A stretch of 64,000 nucleotides of DNA from Colwellia sp. (GTDB lineage: Bacteria > Pseudomonadota > Gammaproteobacteria > Enterobacterales > Alteromonadaceae): the NCBI GenBank assembly GCA_020630795.1, contig JAHDIK010000001.1, positions 323,458 through 387,457 on the forward strand, in the 5' to 3' direction. The notes beneath the pieces were generated by a model, which worked only from the letters and a program-made list of their open reading frames with translations, did no database searches and was not told the origin of the DNA. Shown here piece after piece: positions 8,769 through 17,600 of the stretch. Positions within the stretch are counted from its first letter, which is position 1. Every line of letters starts with the position of its first letter. The position numbers and the translations under genes are program-made.

Positions 8769-9437
8769 ATGTCTATTGTATACAAAACGAGAACGCAGCT
8801 AGTTGTTGAAACTATTCGAGAGAAGATCTTGAGTGGAGAAATCAAAGCTGGTCAACCTTTACGCCAAGCCGCATTAGCTCAAGAGCTTAATGTTAGCCGA
8901 ATTCCTGTTAGAGAAGCTTTATTGCAATTAGAAGCAGAAGGATTGGTAACATTTGAACCACACAAGGGCGCAACGGCAACGGAATTAAACGCCTCTCAAG
9001 TAGATGAACTATTTGAGCTAAGAGCAATGTTAGAAGCAGATCTGCTAGCGTCTTCAATACCAAATTTATCTGATGAAAAGCTTGATGAAGCGACTGGAAT
9101 TTTATATCAGTTAGATCGAGCACTAGGTACAGAAAATGCTGCTAACAAATGGAGCGAACTAAACTCTAGCTACCATAACTGCTTATATTCAGCGTCAGAC
9201 AAGCCCCAAACTCAAGAATTAGTGAATACACTAAATAAAAATGCTGATAGATACATTCGTATGCATTTATTGTGGGCAGGTGGTATTTCTAAAGCGGAGT
9301 CTGAGCACAATGAGATTTTAGCGCATTGTAAAGATAAAAATATTGAGCAAGCTACAGCTATTTTGAAAAAGCATATTTTAGGCTCACGTGATGAAATTAA
9401 AGCATTTTTACACGAAAGAGAGCTAGCTAACGCTTAA
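8769..9437 (+). CDS. GntR-family transcriptional regulator (FCD/FadR subfamily)
   Basis: A 222-residue regulator. The N-terminal winged helix (about 8-75) contains the GntR signature IREKILSGEIKAGQPLRQAA, then LNVSRIPVREALLQLEAEGL and FEPHKGATAT. The C-terminal all-helical FCD domain (about 80-210) has RAMLEADLL, HNCLY and SEHNEILAHC, which supply the Asp/His residues that in this family often bind a metal and a carboxylic-acid effector. It lies 116 bases behind the aldehyde dehydrogenase gene and probably controls it; effector and operator are not identifiable. Confidence 0.88.
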   Translation: MSIVYKTRTQLVVETIREKILSGEIKAGQPLRQAALAQELNVSRIPVREALLQLEAEGLVTFEPHKGATATELNASQVDELFELRAMLEADLLASSIPNLSDEKLDEATGILYQLDRALGTENAANKWSELNSSYHNCLYSASDKPQTQELVNTLNKNADRYIRMHLLWAGGISKAESEHNEILAHCKDKNIEQATAILKKHILGSRDEIKAFLHERELANA

Positions 9438-9472
9438 TCTTTCTTCTTGAACCTGTTTTAATTCTTCAAAGT

Positions 9473-9507
9473 AACCGCTTGTTTTTATGTCTAAAAAGCA
9501 AGCAGTT
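9473..9507 (+). terminator. hairpin after the GntR gene
   Basis: AACCGCTTGTTTTT at 9473-9486 pairs with AAAAAGCAAGCAGTT at 9493-9507 with one mismatch and one G-T pair. It stands 35 bases after the GntR stop and is followed by a modest T-run at 9514-9518. It is a plausible terminator in the 298-base gap before the SulP gene, where nothing else was recognised. Confidence 0.5.
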
Positions 9508-9735
9508 ATTGACTTTTTAGCCCTCTATCTATAGTATTCCCGCCGCTTAAACGTGTCTTGTTTAAGGTCTACAGCGTATATTTCTTATTTTTTATCTATT
9601 ATTAGATAAAGCTTGGCTTAGCAACGTTAGTCTGGCTGAAGTATTACGCGATTAATTTATTTACATGATTTTTGTTGCTCGATAACTGTGCAGCCTAGCT
9701 TAGCACCTATGTGCTTATAATGACGTGAGATAGCA

Positions 9736-11292
9736 ATGTTTGATTTACATGCCAGTAAAGTTTCAACCCTGAAAAACGATGTTTTATCGGGATTAACTGT
9801 TGCATTAGCCTTAGTTCCAGAAGCAGTTGCTTTTGCTTTTGTTGCTGGCGTAGAGCCCTTAGTTGGCTTATACGCAGCATTTATGGTGGGGTTAATAACC
9901 TCTATTTTTGGTGGTCGTCCTGGAATGATTTCAGGTGCAACAGGCGCAATGGCTGTTGTAATGGTAAGTTTAGTTGCTATTCACGGAATAGAGTACCTGT
10001 TTGCAACCGTTGTACTCACCGGTGTGTTGCAAATACTGGCTGGTATTTTTAAGTTAGGTAAGTTTATACGACTAGTGCCGCACCCCGTAATGCTTGGCTT
10101 TGTAAACGGCTTAGCTATTGTTATATTCTTGGCGCAATTGGGGCAATTTAAAATTACCAATGCAGCTGGAGAGCTAGAGTGGATGCAAGGTTCGCAGTTG
10201 TACACTATGGCTGGGCTAATTGTATTAACCATGGCTATTATTCACTTTTTACCTAAACTAACTAAAGCTGTTCCTTCTTCACTAGTCGCTATCGTTGTGG
10301 TTACTGTTCTTGTGCAAAGCTTAGATTTAGACGCGAGAACGGTGGTTGACTTTGTAAGAGATATGACAAACGATCCTGCTGCATCGATTGCAGGTGGATT
10401 ACCTCAATTTTCAATTCCAAATGTACCTTTTAATTTTGAAACATTTCAAATAATTCTACCCTTTGCGCTAGTGCTGGCGGCAATCGGTTTGATTGAATCT
10501 CTACTTACATTAACTTTGATTGATGAATTAACAGGAACTCGTGGCCGTGGTAACAAAGAATGTATCGCTCAAGGTGCTGCGAATACTGTAAATGGCTTTT
10601 TCGGTGGTATGGGTGGTTGTGCCATGATTGGTCAATCTATGATTAACGTTAACTCTGGCGGTCGTGGTCGTGCATCAGGTATCACTGCTGCGTTAGCATT
10701 ACTTGGTTTTATATTATTTGCTTCTGGGCTGATTGAACAAATTCCTTTAGCGGCACTTGTTGGGGTTATGTTTATTGTTGTTATTGGTACATTTGAATGG
10801 TCTAGTTTCCGTATTCTAAGTAAAGTACCTAAAGCGGATGCTTTTGTTATTATTTTAGTTTCTGGTGTAACCGTTGCTTCAGATTTAGCTGTAGCCGTTG
10901 TTGTAGGTGTGATTGTATCGGCGCTTGTATTTGCTTGGGAACACGCTAAACACGTTAACGTAAAGCGTTCAATTAACGATGAAGGCTCAACTGTTTATGA
11001 CGTAAGTGGCCCATTATTTTTTGGTTCGGTTTCTAGCTTCTTAGAGCAATTTGAAATGGATAATGATACTGATGATGTTATTGTAGAATTTAAGAATTCA
11101 CGTGTAGCAGATCACTCGGCGATTGAAGCTATTGATACCTTAGCTGAGCGTTATTTGTCGCGCGGTAAAACGATGCATTTACGCCATTTAAGTCGAGAAT
11201 GTACGCAACTACTTACTAAGGCAGGAAGCCTTGTTGAGATTAATGTGATTGAAGATCCTGATTATCACATTGCTACTGATAAGCTAGCGTAG
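9736..11292 (+). CDS. SulP-family inorganic anion transporter
   Basis: A 518-residue inner-membrane carrier of the SLC26/SulP family. It starts with [21 protein letters not shown], the typical first membrane helix with its Pro-Glu, followed by [24 protein letters not shown]. About eleven to twelve hydrophobic segments extend to residue 395, and a C-terminal STAS domain (about 410-510; [22 protein letters not shown] region) follows. Members move sulfate, bicarbonate or dicarboxylates, often with sodium or protons; the substrate here is not determinable. It stands alone. An inverted repeat without a T-run follows the stop. Confidence 0.93.
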   Translation: MFDLHASKVSTLKNDVLSGLTVALALVPEAVAFAFVAGVEPLVGLYAAFMVGLITSIFGGRPGMISGATGAMAVVMVSLVAIHGIEYLFATVVLTGVLQILAGIFKLGKFIRLVPHPVMLGFVNGLAIVIFLAQLGQFKITNAAGELEWMQGSQLYTMAGLIVLTMAIIHFLPKLTKAVPSSLVAIVVVTVLVQSLDLDARTVVDFVRDMTNDPAASIAGGLPQFSIPNVPFNFETFQIILPFALVLAAIGLIESLLTLTLIDELTGTRGRGNKECIAQGAANTVNGFFGGMGGCAMIGQSMINVNSGGRGRASGITAALALLGFILFASGLIEQIPLAALVGVMFIVVIGTFEWSSFRILSKVPKADAFVIILVSGVTVASDLAVAVVVGVIVSALVFAWEHAKHVNVKRSINDEGSTVYDVSGPLFFGSVSSFLEQFEMDNDTDDVIVEFKNSRVADHSAIEAIDTLAERYLSRGKTMHLRHLSRECTQLLTKAGSLVEINVIEDPDYHIATDKLA

Positions 11293-11306
11293 GTTAAACG
11301 TGAATA

Positions 11307-11338
11307 AGCACCTTTATGTTATAATGATTAAAGGTGCT
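11307..11338 (+). terminator. inverted repeat after the SulP gene
   Basis: AGCACCTTTA at 11307-11316 pairs exactly with TAAAGGTGCT at 11329-11338, 14 bases after the SulP stop. No T-run follows, so it may be a weak or Rho-assisted terminator or an RNA-stabilising 3' hairpin. Confidence 0.45.
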
Positions 11339-11377
11339 ATTAGCGTGCTGTTTGGCGTTTAAATAAGGTTTTTTGTA

Positions 11378-11692
11378 GTGAGTATGCAACTAGAGTTTTT
11401 CGATGTTCCAAGCCCATGTATTGGCATTTGTCAGTTAAGCGACAAAGGCCAATGCTTAGGTTGCTTTAGAACACGAGAAGAGCGTCAAGTGTGGACGTCT
11501 ATCAACTCTGATGAGAAACAAAAAATTATTAAGCGTTGTATTCAACGTAAAAAACGCGCTGAAAAACAGGTTATTGCAAAGGTGGCAGTGGAAGAAGAGA
11601 AAGAAGTCATTCAGCCGTCTTTATTAGACCAACCTCAAAAAAGTACACTTGATACATCAACTAACTTCGATTTTGACGATTTTGAACTATAA
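11378..11692 (+). CDS. DUF1289 small cysteine-rich protein
   Basis: A 104-residue protein with the DUF1289 signature near the N-terminus: SPCIGICQLSDKGQCLGCFRT, four cysteines in a C-x3-C-x7-C-x2-C arrangement suited to binding zinc or an iron-sulfur cluster. A conserved R-T-x-E-E-R-x-x-W helix follows (RTREERQVW), and then a charged, low-complexity tail (residues 60-104) ends in an Asp-rich patch. The start is GTG at 11378 or ATG at 11384. The function of DUF1289 proteins is not established. It is a monocistronic gene ahead of tRNA-Phe. Confidence 0.85.
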   Translation: MSMQLEFFDVPSPCIGICQLSDKGQCLGCFRTREERQVWTSINSDEKQKIIKRCIQRKKRAEKQVIAKVAVEEEKEVIQPSLLDQPQKSTLDTSTNFDFDDFEL

Positions 11693-11716
11693 CATCAAAG
11701 ATTGTCGGTAAATCAG

Positions 11717-11745
11717 TTGCGGCAGCATTAATTTCACTATATGAT
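11717..11745 (+). promoter_or_regulatory. candidate promoter of tRNA-Phe
   Basis: TTGCGG at 11717-11722 and TATGAT at 11740-11745 are separated by exactly 17 bases and end 35 bases before the mature tRNA, good geometry for a sigma-70 promoter giving a short 5' leader. Confidence 0.5.
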
Positions 11746-11780
11746 GTTGCCTCTTTTAAGGACCCTCCTTGAAGAACGTT

Positions 11781-11856
11781 GCCCCGATAGCTCAGTTGGT
11801 AGAGCAGAGGATTGAAAATCCTCGTGTCCCTGGTTCAAATCCGGGTCGGGGCACCA
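11781..11856 (+). tRNA. tRNA-Phe (anticodon GAA)
   Basis: A 76-base tRNA with an encoded CCA end. The acceptor stem GCCCCGA pairs with TCGGGGC, the D-arm is GCTC-AGTTGGTA-GAGC, and the T-arm carries GGTTCAAATCC. The anticodon loop at 11812-11818 reads TTGAAAA with GAA at 11814-11816, which decodes UUC/UUU. It is a single gene with its own promoter and terminator. Confidence 0.97.
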
Positions 11857-11866
11857 TATAAAAGAA

Positions 11867-11890
11867 AGCCTGCTTTTTAGCAGGCTTTTT
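11867..11890 (+). terminator. terminator of tRNA-Phe
   Basis: AGCCTGC at 11867-11873 pairs with GCAGGCT at 11880-11886 and is followed directly by T's, 10 bases after the CCA end. Confidence 0.85.
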
Positions 11891-12029
11891 GCTTTCTAAA
11901 AATTGTTAATTCGTTTCCCTGCTGTATTTAAATACAAGTACAATTGCCTGCTCGCACGAGATTTTTAATGATTACTTGTGCGCATAGTGAATGTGGGTAA
12001 TAGTTACGTAATATTGGATAGGAGGTTTT

Positions 12030-12482
12030 ATGAATACAGTATTATCTATTTTAATATCATTACTTGTTCTCATGAGTTGTAAAAAAGAACCTCAAGCTAT
12101 TACAGAGGTTATTAAAATGTCTGAATCAGAATCAAATGAACACTGTCCTGTTTTAAGTAGTAGTGACTGGGTTGCTAGCTTATCTAAACAGAAAGGCACA
12201 TCGTCTTATTTACTTACCGTTAACGGTGAAGTTTCTATGCCAACACCGGGGTATAGTGCTGAGTTTATTGAAGGGCCTACCGATCGCATGAATCCTCCAA
12301 GTATGAGGTTACATGTTACTTTTAGTGAACCTAAACAAATGGTCATTCAAGTTGTTTCACCTAAAAAAATTAGTCATACAATCGGAACTCCAATTTCAAC
12401 ATTTCGTTCAGTAATGGTGTTATGCGGTGGTAAATTATTAGCTGAAATTAACAATGTAACTTTGGATGAAAACACTATTTAA
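12030..12482 (+). CDS. small predicted lipoprotein of unknown function
   Basis: A 150-residue protein, not recognised as any named family. Residues 1-17 form a lipoprotein signal (hydrophobic core followed by the lipobox LMSC with Cys17), so the mature protein should be lipid-anchored and start CKKEPQ. The rest is a compact, mostly beta-like domain with SYLLTVNGEVSMPTPGYSAEF near the middle and two further cysteines (CPVL and VLCGG) that could form a disulfide. An AGGAGG ribosome site lies a few bases before the ATG. It is monocistronic, in a region with no operon partner. Confidence 0.72.
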   Translation: MNTVLSILISLLVLMSCKKEPQAITEVIKMSESESNEHCPVLSSSDWVASLSKQKGTSSYLLTVNGEVSMPTPGYSAEFIEGPTDRMNPPSMRLHVTFSEPKQMVIQVVSPKKISHTIGTPISTFRSVMVLCGGKLLAEINNVTLDENTI

Positions 12483-12700
12483 TCGTTTGTGTTAATACTA
12501 CGGATGTAAAGTAGAGGTAAAAGTGAAATTGATGTTCTTTAAGTTGTAGAGTATACAGGCTGCTTTTTATTCAACGTAATTAAAAGTAGCTATGTTGATA
12601 GTCTACGTAACTTCAAACTTTTCAATTATTTTTGCTACACTTAACGAGTGGATTCGAATTTTCTAGTTGAGCTTTCCTTTTACCTCGTTGCGGATAACTG

Positions 12701-13459
12701 ATGATTAAGTATATTATTATTATTGTATTATTTTTTTCGTCATTAGATGTAATGTCTAAGCAGTTAGATCGCCCCTTAAAAATTGGCTTTGCCCAAATAG
12801 CACCTTATTCGTATTTAACTCCTGAGGGAGACGTTAAAGGCATAGAAGTGGAAATTGTGCGGGCGTGTTTTGACGAAGAAAGTCATAAGGTAGAGTTTAG
12901 CGTATTCCCTTATGGGCGCTTGCCTATCGCGTTAAAAAATAAAGAAATAGATGGTCAACTCACCACTTTACCCACAAAAAAAACTTCGAACTTATTCTAT
13001 TCGGGTGTAGTAGCGCCAGAGTATCAAGTTGTCGCAATTCACTTAGCACGCAACAATCTTAATATTGAGTCTATCGCTGATTTGCGCGGCAAAGTTATTG
13101 TTGCTCATCAAAGAGCTAAGTTTTTTTACGGTGATGAATATGCCGATATTGCGAATAAAAGCGGTAAAAATTACTCTGAATATGCTGTACAAATGAAGCA
13201 GTTGAAGCTTTTATATAATAATCTCGCAGATGTTATTATTATTGGTAAAAATATCTTTAATCATTTAAAGAGAGAAGCAAGCTTCGATACGTCGGAACCT
13301 ATAACCGTATCGCCTATTTTTGGCGAGAAAAGAGGCTATAGAAATGCTTTTCATTCAGCAGAGGTTCGAGATTCGTTTAATAACTGTTTGACCGAAATTA
13401 AAAAAAATGGGGTTTATCGTAACATTATTGTGAAAGCGTTAAACCCAGTTGAAAAATAG
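12701..13459 (+). CDS. periplasmic solute-binding protein, family 3 (amino-acid type)
   Basis: A 252-residue protein with an N-terminal signal peptide (about 1-19, ending VMSKQ). The two-lobed binding fold of SBP family 3 follows: PLKIGFAQIAPYSYLTPEGDVKGIEVEIVRA is the usual first-lobe opening, then the YGRLPIALKNKEIDG segment, IADLRGKVIVAHQ and a C-terminal helix ending KNGVYRNIIVKAL. No permease or ATPase gene is nearby, so it may serve a distant transporter or a sensory role, as many solitary SBP-3 proteins of Alteromonadales do. It converges on the thioesterase gene with an 8-base gap. Confidence 0.82.
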   Translation: MIKYIIIIVLFFSSLDVMSKQLDRPLKIGFAQIAPYSYLTPEGDVKGIEVEIVRACFDEESHKVEFSVFPYGRLPIALKNKEIDGQLTTLPTKKTSNLFYSGVVAPEYQVVAIHLARNNLNIESIADLRGKVIVAHQRAKFFYGDEYADIANKSGKNYSEYAVQMKQLKLLYNNLADVIIIGKNIFNHLKREASFDTSEPITVSPIFGEKRGYRNAFHSAEVRDSFNNCLTEIKKNGVYRNIIVKALNPVEK

Positions 13460-13467
13460 TCAGCCAT

Positions 13468-13959
13468 TTATTTAGGCATCATATTTTTCGGCATGAGTAC
13501 CGCAATAACTTCACCTGTCGCACATAGAGTATCGTGCGAAAATACTTCAATCGAAACAACTACTTTTCTTTCTTTTATTTCTGTAAATGTGCCTATAAGT
13601 GTTAGTTCAGTATTTTGTGGTGTGGGTGCCAAGTAGCGTACATTTAGCCCTCCTGTTACAAAGCGTAATGATGGCAAGGTATCCATTTCTCTTCCTGATG
13701 ATTGATAAGCGATAGCTGCTGCGCTACCTGTACCATGGCAATCTATAAGCGAAGCAATTAACCCCCCATAAACAAAACCAGGAATTGCGGTATACATTTT
13801 TTCAGGTGTATAGGTTGCAATTGTTTGTAATGGTTTAGCTTTATCGGTTGATTCTTTCCAATAGCTTTTAAGTTGATGGCCGTGTTTGTTATTTTTTCCA
13901 CAACCATAACAATGGCTTAACTCTTCAGGATAATAGTCTTGAAATGCTTTGGGCTTCAT
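13468..13959 (-). CDS. PaaI-type hotdog thioesterase
   Basis: A 163-residue hotdog-fold protein. The N-terminal CYGCGKNNKHGHQLKSYW is a motif of a PaaI-related subfamily (Cys-x2-Cys followed by Asn and Gly). The central GFVYGGLIASLIDCHGTGSA is the hotdog helix with the catalytic-site Asp. The end, VVSIEVFSHDTLCATGEVIAV, is the last two strands. It should hydrolyse acyl-CoA thioesters. It is the last gene of the Liv/acyl-ligase operon, 46 bases behind the PaaK-like gene, where it could release CoA from the products of the ligases. The substrate is unknown. Confidence 0.83.
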   Translation of the reverse strand: MKPKAFQDYYPEELSHCYGCGKNNKHGHQLKSYWKESTDKAKPLQTIATYTPEKMYTAIPGFVYGGLIASLIDCHGTGSAAAIAYQSSGREMDTLPSLRFVTGGLNVRYLAPTPQNTELTLIGTFTEIKERKVVVSIEVFSHDTLCATGEVIAVLMPKNMMPK

Positions 13960-14005
13960 TAAATGTCCTAGAGGTTTTTGTTTATATACTATCGGTTAAA
14001 GTGAC

Positions 14006-15253
14006 TTAGGGGGCAGGCCTTAAATCATCTATAACTTTACCATCGTTTGGGAGCTTACCTAAAGGAAGTATCTCTACGGTTCCGTTAAGCTTTGTAATGT
14101 CTTTTAGCGACTTTTGAATACGTTCAATTGTTTGCTCTACAGGTGGTGTATCTTTATTTTCGGTAAGTTCACACTGTAAATGCATTTGATCGTTGAGGTT
14201 AATTTGATTAACGGATAAGCGTACTTTGGCAATATTTGGAAAAGTTAATCTTAGTTTTTCAAGCTGGCTAGGGTGTACGAACATACCTTTAACTTTTGTG
14301 GTTTGGTCGGCTCTACCTAACCAACCTTTTATGCGCATGTTTGTGCGTCCGCATGCGCTTGTTCCTTCTTTTATTGCTGATAGATCGCCTGTCGCAAAAC
14401 GTATAAGTGGATAATCTTGGTTAAAACTGGTTACAACAACTTCTCCTATCTCTCCGTCTGATACTGGCTCACCCGTTCCAGGGCGAACAATTTCTACAAT
14501 AATGTTTTCACTAATAATAAAGCCATCATCAGCAATGGTTTCGTATCCTATCAGTCCTATATCGGCACTTGCATACGCTTGTAAAACCTTAATACCTTGT
14601 TCAGAAAACTGTGCTCGCAGTTGTGTAGGCAGCGCTTCGCCAGTAACTAGTGCTTTTGAAATACTGCTTATGTTTCGATTGTTGTCGCGTGCTTTATCAA
14701 GCAAAATTTTTAAGAAAGAGGGAGTTCCGCAATATCCTTGTGGTTTAACATCTTCAATAATATCTAGTTGTTGTTCGGTTTGACCAGGTCCGGCTGGAAT
14801 TACACTACAGCCGCATGCTCTTGCGCCTGAGTCTAATATAAAGCCGCCTGGTGTCAGGTGGTACGACAAACAATTTTGAACAATGTCACCTTTTCTAAAA
14901 CCAGCGGCGTGAAATGCTTGACCTACTCGCCACCAATCATGTTTTGTATTTTCAGGGTCGTAAATAGGGCCCGGCGATTGGAATATTCGATGAATATTTG
15001 CGTTATTCGCCTGTAGCCCTCCAAATAACGGTGTTTGTTTTTGCAAATTGATAAGGTCGGATTTACGCGTTATAGGAAGTGATGCTAACGCTTGTCTCGA
15101 TGTTATTTTTTTAGCATCAACATCTCGCAATATTCGTTCATAATGGCTACATTCATGCTGTGCAAAAGATACAAGTGATGGAAGCTCAGCGAGTAAAGAT
15201 TGCTCTCTTATTTCATGGTCGATAATTTCATGATCATTAAAGTACTGGTTCAT
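14006..15253 (-). CDS. PaaK-like (phenylacetate-CoA-ligase family) protein with unusual P-loop
   Basis: A 415-residue adenylate-forming enzyme resembling phenylacetate-CoA ligase. Family landmarks are LPITRKSDL near residue 58, GTPSFLKILLDKA, VTGEALP, AYASADIGLIGYE, a YPLIRFATGDLS segment with the ATP-binding Asp, and the domain hinge GRADQTTKVKGMFVHPSQLE. The usual PaaK phosphate loop 'SSGTTGxP' is replaced by FQSPGPIYDPEN at about residues 91-102, so ATP-dependent activation may be altered. It lies in the Liv-type operon, 51 bases after LivF. A role in CoA-activating an imported acid, or in acyl transfer without adenylation, is inferred. Confidence 0.8.
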   Translation of the reverse strand: MNQYFNDHEIIDHEIREQSLLAELPSLVSFAQHECSHYERILRDVDAKKITSRQALASLPITRKSDLINLQKQTPLFGGLQANNANIHRIFQSPGPIYDPENTKHDWWRVGQAFHAAGFRKGDIVQNCLSYHLTPGGFILDSGARACGCSVIPAGPGQTEQQLDIIEDVKPQGYCGTPSFLKILLDKARDNNRNISSISKALVTGEALPTQLRAQFSEQGIKVLQAYASADIGLIGYETIADDGFIISENIIVEIVRPGTGEPVSDGEIGEVVVTSFNQDYPLIRFATGDLSAIKEGTSACGRTNMRIKGWLGRADQTTKVKGMFVHPSQLEKLRLTFPNIAKVRLSVNQINLNDQMHLQCELTENKDTPPVEQTIERIQKSLKDITKLNGTVEILPLGKLPNDGKVIDDLRPAP

Positions 15254-15304
15254 ATGTTTTCATCTTTTAAATTGCAGTAAAAATACATGTGATTAGGTTG
15301 GTTT

Positions 15305-16126
15305 TTATAACCAACGTTTACGGCGCTTGTAAGATTTAAGATTTTTAAAACTTTTGCGTTCTTCGTTACCACCACCAAGATAAAATTCTTTTACGTCTTC
15401 GTTATTCATCAGTTGCTCTTGTGTACCGTCGAGTACGATTTTTCCAGACTCCATGATGTAACCATAATTTGCGGCACGTAGTGCATAGTTAGCATTTTGC
15501 TCAACCAGTAGCATGGTAATACCCTGATCTTGGTTGATTTTTTTGATGATGGAAAAAACTTCTTTTACGAGTAAAGGAGAAAGCCCCATTGAGGGTTCGT
15601 CAAGACAAATCATTTTTGGACGGGCCATTAGCGCTCTACCAATTGCCAACATTTGTTGCTCGCCACCCGATAAATAACCTGCTAACCCCGTACGCTCTTT
15701 TAATCGTGGAAAGTAATGAAATACCATTTCTATATCTTGATTAATTTGTGCGTCGTTACGTGTGTATGCGCCAAGTTTTAAGTTTTCAATTGACGTCATA
15801 TCTTCAACAATGCGTCTTCCTTCCATGACTTGGAAAATACCACTGCGTACAACATCTTCGGCGTGTTTTTTATCGATACGCTCACCCATAAAGGTGATAT
15901 CGCCGCGAGTCACTTCACCATCTTCAGTTTTTAGTAATCCTGAAATTGCTTTAAGTGTGGTTGATTTTCCTGCGCCATTTGGTCCAAGTAAGGTAACAAC
16001 TTCACCTTCTGGTACGTCTAATGAAACACCTCGAAGTACTTGAATGACTTCGTCGTATACTACTTCAATGTTATTTACCGAAAGTAGGGGAGAAGCGGTC
16101 TCAATTTTTACGGCTGGTTGCGACAT
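15305..16126 (-). CDS. livF: branched-chain-type ABC transporter ATPase (LivF-like)
   Basis: A 273-residue ABC ATPase of the LivF group. Walker A is GPNGAGKST, the signature is LSGGEQQML, Walker B is MICLDEPSMGLSP, and the switch His is replaced in the family manner by LLVEQNA. The C-terminus ends in an unusually basic tail (KSFKNLKSYKRRKRWL). It pairs with LivG to drive the LivHM channel. It follows the binding-protein gene after 118 bases that contain a stem-loop, so its expression may be set below that of the binding protein. Confidence 0.92.
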   Translation of the reverse strand: MSQPAVKIETASPLLSVNNIEVVYDEVIQVLRGVSLDVPEGEVVTLLGPNGAGKSTTLKAISGLLKTEDGEVTRGDITFMGERIDKKHAEDVVRSGIFQVMEGRRIVEDMTSIENLKLGAYTRNDAQINQDIEMVFHYFPRLKERTGLAGYLSGGEQQMLAIGRALMARPKMICLDEPSMGLSPLLVKEVFSIIKKINQDQGITMLLVEQNANYALRAANYGYIMESGKIVLDGTQEQLMNNEDVKEFYLGGGNEERKSFKNLKSYKRRKRWL

Positions 16127-16170
16127 AATTGCTCCGTTAATTTTAGTGGTTAATAAGTTAAAAGGTTGTG

Positions 16171-16209
16171 AAGAGCCATATTAAATAAAGGGGCTTTAAC
16201 ATGGCTCTT
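16171..16209 (-). terminator. stem-loop between binding-protein and livF genes (possible attenuator)
   Basis: AAGAGCCAT at 16171-16179 pairs exactly with ATGGCTCTT at 16201-16209, 36 bases beyond the binding-protein stop. There is no T-run on the minus strand. Such hairpins after binding-protein genes often stabilise the upstream mRNA or partly stop transcription. Confidence 0.5.
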
Positions 16210-16244
16210 TGTAAACATGGTTGTTTTGAATGGCTACTTGTATT

Positions 16245-17501
16245 TTAGTAACCTAACCAGTCATCACGGCGTTTTAGTGTTACTTGTGATACTTGTTCAA
16301 TTTTGACATCACCATCGTTGTAATTACCTTTGTAAACATTGACTTGGTTTACACCTCGGTGATCATCATTGCTCCAGTTTGCACTCAAACAAACACCTTC
16401 TAAACCTTTAGGAACCCAGTTTGTATGGGCATACATACCTTTTTTAACATTGGCACCAGTAATGCCACCATTGTCTTTTGCCCACTCCATTGCTTCTTTC
16501 ATAAAGAACGTTGAACACACGCCACGCATATAGTGATGAACACGTTCTTTTTTACCTGATTTATCAGACATTTTTGATATTTCACGTACTAAATTCATTC
16601 CAGGTGCTTGGTCGCCCCAGAAAGGGGTCATGGTTGGGAAAATGTAATCTCGAATACCTTCACCAGCTGCTTCAAATACTTTTTTATCGCCACCCCAAAT
16701 ATTGGACATAAATTGAATATTGGTACCTACGGTATTACATGATTTAACGAGAGAAAGAACAGAACCACCTAAGTTACCTATGTACCCGTAATTAGATCCA
16801 GAGCTTTTAAGACTTAAACACTGAGCTTTAAAATCGCCAGGTTTCATTGATATTACGACGGGAGGCATCACTTTAAATCCAAGTTCTTTCGCATATTCAG
16901 CACACGCTGCTTTAGGAGCGTTAGGAAATGGATGGTTAGCACCTATGTGAGTGAATTTAGGTTGACGATTTTTGTTTTTAGTTTTCCAATCTTTATAAGC
17001 CCATTGTACAAGTCCTCTACAGGAATCTGAGTAGGATGCGCCATAGAAAAAATTATAAGGAGCTGGTTTTTTTGTATGAGGATTTTTTCCTGTAGGGTCG
17101 GTTAAATGACCTGAGTACGATGCCGAAAATACAGGTGTTTTATCGCGAGCTACAAACGAAATTAAGGCTTCAGTGTCGGCAGTTCCCCAACCTTGCATAG
17201 CTACCATTTTTTTACGAGATTTCCACTTTTTATATGACGCGATGGCTTGAGGTACTTTGTAAGCATAGTCAATTGTTTCAAACTCTAGTTTAGTGCCTTT
17301 AATACCACCATTAGCATTAATATATGCCAATGAATCTCGAACGCCATCAGCATAAGGTTTACCCACAAAAGCGGTAGGACCCGACATGTCGGCAAGATGG
17401 CCAACAAATACTGAATCGGCTGCTTGAGCTTGTGTCACACTTATTGAAATTCCTACGGTGAGAGCGCTGAGTAATACTTTGTTTGTTATATTTTTATTCA
17501 T
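16245..17501 (-). CDS. periplasmic substrate-binding protein of the Liv-type transporter
   Basis: A 418-residue type-I periplasmic binding protein with a signal peptide of about 27 residues ending QAQA. Features of the LivK-like group are VGHLADMSGPTAFVGKPYADGV at the start of the mature protein, the NGGIKGTKLEF segment and AMQGWGTADTEAL, which lines the ligand cleft. It is longer than LivK of E. coli and belongs to the subgroup seen in Liv operons with acyl-CoA ligases; the ligand is therefore more likely a carboxylic or aromatic acid than leucine. It lies between livM and livF. Confidence 0.88.
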   Translation of the reverse strand: MNKNITNKVLLSALTVGISISVTQAQAADSVFVGHLADMSGPTAFVGKPYADGVRDSLAYINANGGIKGTKLEFETIDYAYKVPQAIASYKKWKSRKKMVAMQGWGTADTEALISFVARDKTPVFSASYSGHLTDPTGKNPHTKKPAPYNFFYGASYSDSCRGLVQWAYKDWKTKNKNRQPKFTHIGANHPFPNAPKAACAEYAKELGFKVMPPVVISMKPGDFKAQCLSLKSSGSNYGYIGNLGGSVLSLVKSCNTVGTNIQFMSNIWGGDKKVFEAAGEGIRDYIFPTMTPFWGDQAPGMNLVREISKMSDKSGKKERVHHYMRGVCSTFFMKEAMEWAKDNGGITGANVKKGMYAHTNWVPKGLEGVCLSANWSNDDHRGVNQVNVYKGNYNDGDVKIEQVSQVTLKRRDDWLGY

Positions 17502-17600
17502 GTTAACTTTCCTCGAGTTATTACTTTGTTGTGGAGTACAAATGTGTACCTGTTGTTATAGTTAATGTATTCACCTATTACTTTTGGCCGCGATAATGGG

